Shown piece after piece: positions 1 through 6,617 of a stretch of DNA of 6,617 nucleotides. The notes below the pieces were generated by a model, which worked only from the letters and a program-made list of their open reading frames with translations, was not told the DNA's origin and ran no database searches. The first letter of the stretch is position 1. Each line of letters begins with the position of its first letter. Origin of the DNA: Alcaligenaceae bacterium (GTDB lineage Bacteria > Pseudomonadota > Gammaproteobacteria > Burkholderiales > Burkholderiaceae_B); NCBI GenBank assembly GCA_029265335.1, contig JAJUJN010000117.1, positions 1-6,617 of the forward strand. The letters run 5' to 3'. The translations under genes were made by a program, and so were the position numbers.

Positions 1-1490
1 GTCAGCTCAGGGCTAGCCTGTGCCCCGCTCGAGCCAAACACGGCGCGCCCAAGCTGGCGGTGCAGCCGGCGAGGAGCTGAACAGCCGTCTACGGTAACGG
101 GTTTGCGAGTGCCGCCCAACAACACGCCCAATTGCGGTTTGCGGGTGGTTTCGCGACGCTCTTCCGCCTCGGGACGGGCTTCGCGTGCAGGCGCCGAGGG
201 CTCGTAGGGCTTCAGAAAGAATTCGTCGACTTCGACCGCGCGTTTTTGGTACCCGCGACGGTCGGCTGAACCCGTCGCGCGGCCCCGCGAACCTCGCGAG
301 GGAGGTGGCGGCAGGTCTAGCGACCCGCGAGGCACCTTGCGACCGATGAGCTTTTCAACGTCGAGCAGGAATTTCTCTTCGTCGGGTGAATACAAGGCGA
401 TGGCTTCGCCGGTGGCGCCCGCCCGCCCCGTGCGGCCGATGCGGTGCACGTAGTCTTCGGGGTTGAAGGGCAGATCGAAATTGATCACGCAAGGCACACC
501 GGCAACGTCGAGACCACGTGCGGCAACGTCGGTGGCAACCAGCACTTCGAGCTCACCCGCCTTGAAGGCATCCAGCGCACGCATGCGCTCGGATTGGGAC
601 TTGTCGCCGTGTATGGATTCGGCTCGAATACCGTCTTGCGATAACTGCCGGGCCAGACGCGCCGTGCCAATCTTGGTGTTGGAGAACACGATGACCTGGT
701 TGAGCTTGCGCGATTTGACCAGATGCGCCACAGCCGCCCGCTTGTTCTCGCTGGCGATGGGATAGGCAATCTGCGCCACGGTTTCGGCTGTGGCGTTGCG
801 CGCCGCCACCTCGATTTCTACCGGGTGCGACAGATTGCTTCGCGCCAGCTTGCGGATGTCGTTACTGAAGGTGGCCGAAAAAAGCAAACCCTGGCGTTGC
901 TTGGGCAGCAGACGCACGATACGCTCGAGGTCGGGCAGAAAGCCCATATCGAGCATGCGATCGGCTTCGTCGAGCACGAGAATGCCCACCTGGCTGAGGT
1001 CTACCGTGCGCTGCTCCACATGATCGAGCAGGCGCCCCGGCGTAGCAATGAGAATCTCACATCCCTGCCGCAACGCTTCTTTTTGCGGGCGGATGTCGAC
1101 ACCACCAAACACCACGGCTGAACGCAAGGCGGTGTATTGGCTGTAACGTTTGACGCTGTCGGCCACCTGGTCGGCCAGCTCTCGGGTAGGTGTGAGAATG
1201 AGCGCGCGCACCGGGTGACGCGCCGGCGAAGCACTATGGTTGGCCAGCGGCATCAAGCGCTGCAACACCGGCAGAGTAAATGCGGCAGTTTTACCCGTGC
1301 CGGTTTGCGCCGCGCCCATGACATCGCGCCCGGCCATGACAACCGGGATGGCCTGGGCTTGGATGGGTGTGGGTACGGTATAGCCGGCTTCGCGCAGCGC
1401 GCGTTGGAGATCCGGATGAAGACCGAAGCTGGCGAAGGTAACTTCGGGCTCGGAGGCCGCTACGGCGGCAGAGGTGTGTTGATCGCTCAA
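1..1490 (-). CDS. rhlE: RhlE-like DEAD-box ATP-dependent RNA helicase (partial, C-terminus off left edge)
   Basis: This is a cytoplasmic superfamily 2 RNA helicase that uses ATP to unwind short RNA duplexes; RhlE proteins are linked to ribosome maturation and RNA turnover. At least 496 residues are encoded, and the frame is still open at position 1. Visible motifs in order are: upstream F19 and Q-motif TPIQ (41-44), motif I AQTGTGKT (61-68), PTREL (101-105), TPGR (150-153), DEAD (174-177), SAT (205-207), VFSNTK (268-273), ATDVAARGLD (319-328) and HRIGRTGR (349-356). The stretch around GFLPDLERIV...LLPKQRQ (183-200) is typical of RhlE rather than DbpA, SrmB or CsdA. After about residue 375 comes an Arg/Pro/Glu-rich low-complexity tail containing LGVLLGG (454-460). 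The start is TTG at 1490: there is an in-frame stop upstream, the first in-frame ATG (residue 52) lies beyond the Q-motif, and an AGG sits 5 nt before the TTG. RhlE subtype is likely, helicase identity near certain. Confidence 0.93.
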   Translation of the reverse strand, partial: MSDQHTSAAVAASEPEVTFASFGLHPDLQRALREAGYTVPTPIQAQAIPVVMAGRDVMGAAQTGTGKTAAFTLPVLQRLMPLANHSASPARHPVRALILTPTRELADQVADSVKRYSQYTALRSAVVFGGVDIRPQKEALRQGCEILIATPGRLLDHVEQRTVDLSQVGILVLDEADRMLDMGFLPDLERIVRLLPKQRQGLLFSATFSNDIRKLARSNLSHPVEIEVAARNATAETVAQIAYPIASENKRAAVAHLVKSRKLNQVIVFSNTKIGTARLARQLSQDGIRAESIHGDKSQSERMRALDAFKAGELEVLVATDVAARGLDVAGVPCVINFDLPFNPEDYVHRIGRTGRAGATGEAIALYSPDEEKFLLDVEKLIGRKVPRGSLDLPPPPSRGSRGRATGSADRRGYQKRAVEVDEFFLKPYEPSAPAREARPEAEERRETTRKPQLGVLLGGTRKPVTVDGCSAPRRLHRQLGRAVFGSSGAQASPEL

Positions 1491-1530
1491 AAAAGCCTGG
1501 TTCGACAGTTGGAATATCGGACGTGTGATG

Positions 1531-1555
1531 GGAATGGCCAGAATTGTAGCATTCC
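1531..1555. repeat. 6-bp inverted repeat spanning the rhlE -10 element
   Basis: GGAATG (1531-1536) and CATTCC (1550-1555) form a perfect 6-bp inverted repeat with a 13-nt spacer that contains most of the TACAAT hexamer. It could be a small operator or a weak hairpin in read-through RNA from opgH. There is no following U-run on the minus strand, so it is not a convincing terminator. A repeat this short can occur by chance. Confidence 0.25.
1543..1551 (-). promoter_or_regulatory. Probable extended -10 promoter element for rhlE
   Basis: On the minus strand the sequence reads TGC-TACAAT, which is a TGn extended -10 followed by a 5/6 match to TATAAT. It would start transcription near 1536 and leave a leader of about 45 nt before the TTG start. 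No good -35 hexamer is visible 16-18 bp upstream, which is tolerated for extended -10 promoters. It lies in the gap between opgH and the helicase, so the helicase need not depend on the opg operon. Seen by eye only. Confidence 0.4.
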
Positions 1556-1567
1556 ACGCTCAGCAAT

Positions 1568-3844
1568 TCATCGCGTTTCACCACCACACACGTCATGCAG
1601 CGCGCGCAGCAACACGGGGTCGTCGAGCAGCCGCAGCTTATGTGGGTCTGGCAATTCCGCAGGCGGGATATGCGCGAATTCCTTCAGCCAGGTCTCACGG
1701 CTGCGCCGCACTGCACCATGAGAGTGATGATGGCTGGGCGCCATGGCGCGAGCCAGCCAATTCATGCGGGCATCGGTAATCGCTCCCACGAAACCGAAGC
1801 GGGCTCTGGCACGTGCAGCGGCCAAATGTCGCTGCATGGCGGCGAGTACGGCAGGCTGTCGCCACTCTTCGGGAATCTGGAACCATCGGCTGGGACCGGC
1901 AGCGCCCCAGCTCACCCGGCTGGTGAGCACCGACACGGGCACAGCAAGAATCCAAGCGCCCAGGATGGGCGTCATCCACCACAAAAAACTGGGGTTGAGG
2001 TAGTACACCAACGCCGTCCAAGCCGCGCCCAACGCCATCTGTGAACCATGGGCCCGAAAGGCTTCCGACCATCGCGTGCTGACGTTGTCGCGCGCCGGCG
2101 ATTGCCACCGCGCCCGGCTGCCCGTGAAAGCCGCAATGATGAAGCGGGTATGGAAGAACATCCGAATGGGAGCCATCAGCAACGACAGCACGCTCTCGAA
2201 CAACAAGCTGCCGAGAAGACGCGAGCGACCGCCATAGGCCACCGCTTCCTTACCCATCAGGCGCGCCACACCCAGAATCTTGGGCAGAAAGAGCAAAACC
2301 ACAGTCGCGCCCAGCAAGCCCAACGCTTTCAGCGGTTGCCACTGCGGCCAGATGGGAAACAACTGATGAGGTTGCACGAAGTACTGCGGTTCCACCAAGA
2401 CATGCGTGGCGAGCAAGATGGTGGACAACACCAGAAACAAAAACCACAGCGGCGCCGAAAGATACGACATGACGCCGGTAAGAAATACCGCGCGATGGAC
2501 CGGATGCATTCCCTCGGTGAGGAACAAGCGGAAGTTCATCAGGTTGCCATGACACCAACGTTGATCCCGCTTGAGCTCGTCGAGCAGATTGGGCGGCAGT
2601 TCTTCGTAGCTGCCCGGCAGGTCGTAGGCAATCCATACTCCCCAGCCGGCGCGCCGCATCAGCGCTGCTTCCACAAAATCGTGCGACAGAATGGCGCCGG
2701 CAAAAGCGCCTTTGCCGGGCAAAGGCGCCAGCGCACAATGGGCCATGAAGGGCGCCACTCTTATGATGGCGTTATGACCCCAATAGTGCGATTCGCCTAA
2801 CTGCCAATAATGCAGACCAGCAGTGAACAAGGGGCCATAAACCCGCGTCGCAAATTGCTGAGCGCGCGCGTGCAGTGTTTGCATGCCGCTGGCCATGGGC
2901 GCTGTTTGAATGATGCCGGCTTCGGGGTTTGCTTCCATCAGCTGCACCAAACGCACCAAACAAAACCCCGACATCACACTATCGGCGTCGAGCACCACCA
3001 TATAGCGATACGCCTGGCCCCAACGTCGACAGAAATCGTCGATATTGCCGCTCTTGCGTTTGACGCGCCGCCGCCGGCGACGATAGTAAACCCGAGGGAA
3101 CTCGGGCAATTGTTCGCGCAAGCTGAGATACGCCTGCTCTTCAGCGGCCACCAGATCAGGATCGAAGGTGTCACTCAAGATAAAACAATCGAAGGTGGCG
3201 GCCTGACCAGTGCGCTGCAACGATTCCAGCGTGGCCCTGATACCCGCAAACACTCGGCTCACGTCTTCGTTGCAAATGGGCATCACCAAGGCGGTTCGCG
3301 CATGGTCTGCAATGGTGTCGGCCACCGGCGCGCGGGCAGAAATACTGTATTGGTCGACCCCTCGCATCAATTGCCAGAACCCTGCCAGCGCCGTCCAAAA
3401 GCCCGCCGACACCCAGGCAAACAGAATGCCGAACACCGCCAGAATGGCAAGCTCGAGCAGGGCTGCGCCCTGATAGGGCAGCACGCTGCTCATATACGCC
3501 GTGGCGGCGATGGCTTGTGCCAGCACCAGCACGAGCAACACCCATCGGCGTCGCGCCCCCGCCAGCCGCCAGTCGGCACCTTCGTGCGCGGGCCCGCGAC
3601 GATCGCGCCGGCGTTGACGCTGCCGTGCCACACGACGCTGCCACCATCCCGTGAAAGGGTTGGTCTGCCACGGCTCGGACACCATGGCAGCGCGTTGCAG
3701 GGGTGGCTGATGGTTCAGGCGAGGCGTGCCGTCGGGCAGAATGTTGGCATTGGCCACGGCATACTGCCACTCGGCGTCGTGGATGACGTGCGAGCCCTCG
3801 GCTCGTTCACTCGGATCTGTGCGAATCTCTGCCTCAAGCGTCAT
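1568..3844 (-). CDS. opgH: OpgH (MdoH), osmoregulated periplasmic glucan glucosyltransferase
   Basis: An inner-membrane family 2 glycosyltransferase that polymerises glucose from UDP-glucose into the beta-1,2 backbone of osmoregulated periplasmic glucan and is thought to move it across the membrane. The protein has 758 residues. Membrane segments appear at about 101-123 and 130-160, with further ones at about 451-480, 503-525, 545-575 and 602-646. The cytoplasmic GT domain lies between, with [10 protein letters not shown] (185-194), a basic run (255-263) followed by [15 protein letters not shown] (286-288), SHD (387-389) and the RxxRW-type motif RDQRW (426-430). Large blocks match my recollection of E. 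coli OpgH almost residue for residue. The ATG at 3844 overlaps the opgG stop by 11 bp, and GGA lies 6 nt upstream. The frame stays open 68 codons further upstream, but that stretch overlaps opgG coding sequence, is low in complexity and does not resemble OpgH. N- and C-termini are both shorter than in E. coli (847 aa). Confidence 0.96.
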   Translation of the reverse strand: MTLEAEIRTDPSERAEGSHVIHDAEWQYAVANANILPDGTPRLNHQPPLQRAAMVSEPWQTNPFTGWWQRRVARQRQRRRDRRGPAHEGADWRLAGARRRWVLLVLVLAQAIAATAYMSSVLPYQGAALLELAILAVFGILFAWVSAGFWTALAGFWQLMRGVDQYSISARAPVADTIADHARTALVMPICNEDVSRVFAGIRATLESLQRTGQAATFDCFILSDTFDPDLVAAEEQAYLSLREQLPEFPRVYYRRRRRRVKRKSGNIDDFCRRWGQAYRYMVVLDADSVMSGFCLVRLVQLMEANPEAGIIQTAPMASGMQTLHARAQQFATRVYGPLFTAGLHYWQLGESHYWGHNAIIRVAPFMAHCALAPLPGKGAFAGAILSHDFVEAALMRRAGWGVWIAYDLPGSYEELPPNLLDELKRDQRWCHGNLMNFRLFLTEGMHPVHRAVFLTGVMSYLSAPLWFLFLVLSTILLATHVLVEPQYFVQPHQLFPIWPQWQPLKALGLLGATVVLLFLPKILGVARLMGKEAVAYGGRSRLLGSLLFESVLSLLMAPIRMFFHTRFIIAAFTGSRARWQSPARDNVSTRWSEAFRAHGSQMALGAAWTALVYYLNPSFLWWMTPILGAWILAVPVSVLTSRVSWGAAGPSRWFQIPEEWRQPAVLAAMQRHLAAARARARFGFVGAITDARMNWLARAMAPSHHHSHGAVRRSRETWLKEFAHIPPAELPDPHKLRLLDDPVLLRALHDVCGGETR

Positions 3845-5414
3845 CGGCGATCCGGTAGGCAAAGACTTCTGACATGGGCTCATGATTGCGAACAAGGCGC
3901 AAGCGGATCTCTCCTGAGACACCCTTGGGCCGTACCAGTTGCGCATGGGCGCGCCAACCGTCGTGTACTGGGTTTGGTAAGAGCTCGAGCTTGACCAGTT
4001 CCACACCCTCGGGGGTTTCGTAGACCACTTCAGGGGGATCCTGCTCACCTGTCTCGCTCAGCCCCGCTCCTGCAAAGTCGATACGCAATTCGAGATTCAC
4101 GCCGTCGCCATCGCCCTCGGGCCGGCGCAAAACATGCGTGTGCTCCACCCAAGCCAGATCGGCCGGCAACATCACCCGATCGTCACGCGTCCAGTGCATG
4201 CGCCAAGAAATCGAGCGCGACTCACCCGCCTCGGGTGCTTGGTCGGGCACCCAGAAAGCAATGATGTTGTCGTTGGTGTCGTCGGGTGTGGGAATCTCGA
4301 TGAGCTCCAGACGCCCGGGCCCCCACCCTTCCAGAGGCTCCACCCACACACTGGGATGCAGATCGAAGCGAGTTTCGAGATCTTGATACCACTCGAAGCC
4401 CCGTTCGCGTTGCATCAGGCCAAACCCGCGCAAAGATTCAACCGGATAACTGCTGATACTCAATCGACGGGGGTTGTCCAAGGGTCGCCACCACCATTCG
4501 CCATTACCCAGCGCCATGGAGAACCCATCTGCGTCATGCACCGCCGGTCGGTAATCTTTTTGCCGGGCTGGTCGAGTTGAGCCATGCAACCAGGTACCCA
4601 CCAAGGGCGCCAAGCCAAGTTTCTCGATGCTGGTACGAAAAAAGAATTGCGCCTGCACTTCCGCCACGGTGGTGTCACCCGGCAGAATCTGGAAACGATA
4701 GGCACCGGTAAGACCAGGCGCATCGAGCAGCGCCATGACCACCACGCCGGCGTCGGGCGCATCGGTGGGCATCAGCCAAAACTCACGAAACCAGGGGTAC
4801 TGCTCCCCTGACCCGTTGCCGGTGTTGATCGCCACGCCGCGTGCCGCCACCCCTGGCGCTTGCCCGTGCCCTACTACCTGGAACCGACTGGCACCGAGGA
4901 AGCGGGCCAACCACTCCTCCGCTTCGCTGTCGATTTCACGCAGATTGAAGCCAGCAATGCCGGAGCCCCCTTCGAGGTCGGCAGGATCGAACTCGAGCCC
5001 GGCAAAATCGAAGCTGGCAGCGTCGTAGGCAACAGGCTGCACGCTACCGTTCTGGACAAGATTCAATTGAACAGGAGCGGTATAGAACATACCCACATGC
5101 TCCAACTGCACCACGTGGCTGTTGCCCAGTGGCAACCAGTGCTCATGCCGGTGCTCAATCTTCTGCCAATCATCAAAACTCAGTTCGCTGAGCTCCGTGG
5201 GCATGGCTCGGGGCGGTGCCGTGAAACTTTGCGTGGCCAGTTCGCGCGCGCGCTCCACCACATGATTAAAATCGAAGGGCTCGGCGGTGGTTGCAGTGGT
5301 TGACTCTTGAGCCCAGGATGCCATCGGCGCCGCCAGCAATCCGGCGCAGGCAAACAGAACACTCCCGAGGAGCCTACGACGCAATTCAAGACAGGGAAAC
5401 AAGGGATTAATCAC
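3834..5414 (-). CDS. opgG: OpgG (MdoG), periplasmic glucan biosynthesis protein
   Basis: A periplasmic protein required with OpgH for osmoregulated periplasmic glucan; the OpgG/OpgD family is now linked to beta-1,2-glucanase activity (GH186), so it may trim or shape the chain. It has 526 residues, against 511 in E. coli OpgG and about 551 in OpgD. An N-terminal export signal has RRRLL at 12-16, a hydrophobic stretch to about residue 32, and a likely cleavage site ASWA|QES after residue 35. The large beta-sandwich domain includes [13 protein letters not shown] (171-178), YRP..HD.DG (288-297), NGEWWWRPL (304-312), QGFGL-like RGFGLMQR (329-336) and [12 protein letters not shown] (373-384). A smaller C-terminal Ig-like domain follows from about 400. 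The start is GTG at 5414, because an in-frame TGA lies three codons upstream and no earlier start exists. First gene of an opgG-opgH operon, the same order as in E. coli. Assignment as OpgG rather than OpgD rests on this operon context. Confidence 0.95.
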   Translation of the reverse strand: MINPLFPCLELRRRLLGSVLFACAGLLAAPMASWAQESTTATTAEPFDFNHVVERARELATQSFTAPPRAMPTELSELSFDDWQKIEHRHEHWLPLGNSHVVQLEHVGMFYTAPVQLNLVQNGSVQPVAYDAASFDFAGLEFDPADLEGGSGIAGFNLREIDSEAEEWLARFLGASRFQVVGHGQAPGVAARGVAINTGNGSGEQYPWFREFWLMPTDAPDAGVVVMALLDAPGLTGAYRFQILPGDTTVAEVQAQFFFRTSIEKLGLAPLVGTWLHGSTRPARQKDYRPAVHDADGFSMALGNGEWWWRPLDNPRRLSISSYPVESLRGFGLMQRERGFEWYQDLETRFDLHPSVWVEPLEGWGPGRLELIEIPTPDDTNDNIIAFWVPDQAPEAGESRSISWRMHWTRDDRVMLPADLAWVEHTHVLRRPEGDGDGVNLELRIDFAGAGLSETGEQDPPEVVYETPEGVELVKLELLPNPVHDGWRAHAQLVRPKGVSGEIRLRLVRNHEPMSEVFAYRIADDA

Positions 5415-5494
5415 ACCATCTCAGACACAACCAAGCGTGTTGCATGGCCGCTATGTTGTGGGCCTGGCGAAAGCCGACCCGGGTCAACCAGTAA
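5415..5494. other. Divergent intergenic region between opgG and the TctC-like gene
   Basis: This 80-bp region must hold the promoters for opgGH (leftward) and the solute-binding gene (rightward), unless they lie inside the coding sequences. I found no hexamer pair with good matches and a 16-19 bp spacer on either strand. A TTGACC on the minus strand (5483-5488) resembles a -35 box but has no partner at the right distance. The clearest structure is the palindrome at 5476-5485. Both flanking genes have weak ribosome-binding sites. Confidence 0.6.
5476..5485. repeat. Perfect 10-bp palindrome GACCCGGGTC upstream of the TctC-like gene
   Basis: GACCCGGGTC reads the same on both strands and ends 9 bp before the ATG at 5495. 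It could be a regulator half-site pair or could fold into a short stem without a proper loop in RNA. It occupies the place where a ribosome-binding site would normally be. No regulator can be named from it. Confidence 0.35.
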
Positions 5495-6499
5495 ATGCGC
5501 AAACCTTACACGAAAATGACTGCCTCGAGAATTCACGTGCGACGGATCTTCGCCCTGGCGTTGCTGACCGCATTCTGCCATGTCTCTGTGGCCGCGCAAG
5601 CCTATCCCGATCAGACCATCACTTTGGTGGTGCCTTTTTCGCCAGGCGGCACCTCCGACATCCCTGCTCGCCTGATTGCCAAGGAACTCACCGACGCCTG
5701 GGGCCAGCCCGTGGTGGTAGAGAACCGGCCGGGCGCCACCGGGATGATCGGCGAACACCACGTGGCAAAGTCTCCTCCTGATGGCTACACCCTATTGATG
5801 GGCACCACCAGCAGCCACACCATGGCCGTTCATATGCTCGAATCGCCGCCCTACCACCCTCAGGAGGATCTTCGCGCCGTCTCGCTCTTCGGTTGGGTAC
5901 GGCATCTGGTAGTGGTGAATCCTGCCTTGCCTGTCCAAACCTTGGACGATCTCATCACGCTCGCCAAAGAACAGCCCGGCGCCTTGAACTACTCCACCTC
6001 GGGCAACGGCAGCTCGATTCACCTGGCCACCGAAAGCTTCAACCGCCTGGCGGGCATCACCATGAACCACATCCCCTACCGCGGAGTGAACCCCGCCGCC
6101 ATGGCTGTGGTCAGCGGCGAAGTCGATCTTATGTTCGCGCCCGGTGCTGTCGTGTTGCCACATATCGAGAACGACAGCCTGCGCCCGCTCGTCGCTCTCA
6201 CCCCCGACCGCTTCCGCGAGCTACCACAGGTTCCCACCATCGCTGAAGCCGGTTTCCCTCAATACGAAGCCAATACCTGGATCGGCCTACTGGCGCCCGC
6301 GGGCACCCCAGACCTCATCGTGACTCAGCTGCACGACGCACTGGTGAACATTGCCGAACTGCCTTCGGTGCAGGAATCCCTCGACGCGGTTTCCATCGAT
6401 TTGCGCGTGCTGCCGAGCGACCAATCCGATCGCATCATCGACCGCGAACTGACGGAATACGCCGCGCTGATCGACGCCCTCGGACTCAAACCGCACTAA
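5495..6499 (+). CDS. TctC/Bug-family tripartite tricarboxylate transporter substrate-binding protein
   Basis: A periplasmic solute-binding protein of the tripartite tricarboxylate transporter (TTT) class; relatives bind citrate, other carboxylates, amino acids, nicotinate or aromatic acids, so the ligand cannot be told. It has 334 residues, the usual family length. A Sec-type signal has R16 R17, a hydrophobic core (18-31) and likely cleavage at AQA|YPD after residue 36. Family marks are [13 protein letters not shown] (43-55) with PARLIA (57-62), [14 protein letters not shown] (73-86), PPDGYTLL (94-101), [13 protein letters not shown] (168-180), IPYRG (193-197), GEVDLMF (208-214), and [10 protein letters not shown] (246-255). 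TAA directly precedes the ATG at 5495, so this is the first possible start; an internal ATG at 5516 is an alternative, and neither has a clear Shine-Dalgarno. No TctA/TctB membrane genes are in the window; orphan Bug genes are common in Burkholderiales. The name tctC would be generic, so no symbol is given. Confidence 0.93.
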   Translation: MRKPYTKMTASRIHVRRIFALALLTAFCHVSVAAQAYPDQTITLVVPFSPGGTSDIPARLIAKELTDAWGQPVVVENRPGATGMIGEHHVAKSPPDGYTLLMGTTSSHTMAVHMLESPPYHPQEDLRAVSLFGWVRHLVVVNPALPVQTLDDLITLAKEQPGALNYSTSGNGSSIHLATESFNRLAGITMNHIPYRGVNPAAMAVVSGEVDLMFAPGAVVLPHIENDSLRPLVALTPDRFRELPQVPTIAEAGFPQYEANTWIGLLAPAGTPDLIVTQLHDALVNIAELPSVQESLDAVSIDLRVLPSDQSDRIIDRELTEYAALIDALGLKPH

Positions 6500-6507
6500 C
6501 TTGCACA

Positions 6508-6617
<110 letters not shown>

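Noticed and set aside
1490..1567. Possible Rho-independent terminator between opgH and rhlE
   Set aside because: The only inverted repeat (1531/1555) has a 6-bp stem and a 13-nt loop, with no U-run directly after it on the minus strand. The T-run near 1484-1490 belongs to the helicase start region.
1137..1721. 194-codon plus-strand open frame across the helicase start and the opgH end
   Set aside because: It is antisense to the helicase motif I region and crosses the promoter gap. It has no domain and is explained as a shadow.
2048..2800. 250-codon plus-strand open frame within opgH
   Set aside because: Antisense to the conserved GT domain and membrane segments of OpgH; the Gln/Arg/His-rich product has no domain features.
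2810..3994. 394-codon open frame on the plus strand, antisense to opgH
   Set aside because: It lies entirely opposite strongly conserved OpgH/OpgG coding sequence. Its translation is rich in His, Arg and Gln with no recognisable domain. Antisense open frames of this kind are expected in GC-rich genes.
3845..4048. 68-codon N-terminal extension of OpgH to an upstream ATG
   Set aside because: It overlaps the end of opgG in another frame, is Ser/Thr-rich and unlike OpgH. The ATG at 3844 gives a normal overlapping-operon start and a family-like N-terminus.
5477..5488. TTGACC on the minus strand as the -35 box of opgG
   Set aside because: No -10-like hexamer occurs at 16-19 bp; the nearest AT-richer stretch (CAACAT) is about 23 bp away.

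Overview
This window looks like ordinary chromosomal core sequence from a GC-rich proteobacterium, most likely a betaproteobacterium of the Burkholderiales. The support is a TctC/Bug-type solute-binding protein (a family greatly expanded in Bordetella and its relatives), an opgGH pair whose proteins closely resemble the proteobacterial versions, an RhlE-type DEAD-box helicase, and a tRNA-Pro(GGG) with encoded CCA. The genus cannot be fixed from this sequence alone.

Layout, left to right: (1) positions 1-1490, minus strand, an RhlE-like ATP-dependent RNA helicase that starts on TTG and whose C-terminal end runs off the left edge; (2) a 77-bp gap with a probable extended -10 promoter for the helicase; (3) positions 1568-3844, minus, opgH, the inner-membrane glucosyltransferase that makes osmoregulated periplasmic glucan (OPG); (4) positions 3834-5414, minus, opgG, its periplasmic partner, overlapping opgH by 11 bp; (5) an 80-bp divergent intergenic region with a perfect 10-bp palindrome; (6) positions 5495-6499, plus, a TctC/Bug-family periplasmic solute-binding protein; (7) a sigma70-type promoter at 6501-6530 and tRNA-Pro(GGG) at 6541-6617, which ends exactly at the window edge.

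opgG and opgH form one operon: OpgH polymerises beta-1,2-linked glucose from UDP-glucose and moves it across the inner membrane, and OpgG acts on the glucan in the periplasm. The helicase gene is downstream on the same strand and could receive read-through, but it appears to have its own promoter. The solute-binding gene is transcribed divergently and has no functional link to OPG synthesis that I can see. No TctA/TctB membrane genes are in the window.

I looked for an undescribed system and found none. There are no mobile elements, CRISPR arrays, toxin-antitoxin pairs or unexplained large ORFs; the long open frames antisense to opgH, opgG and rhlE are byproducts of GC-rich codon use. The points worth a second look are small: a hairpin joining the tctC 3' flank to the 5' end of the tRNA, an A-C mismatch in the tRNA T-stem, a twin-arginine-like signal peptide on OpgG, and shortened OpgH termini.
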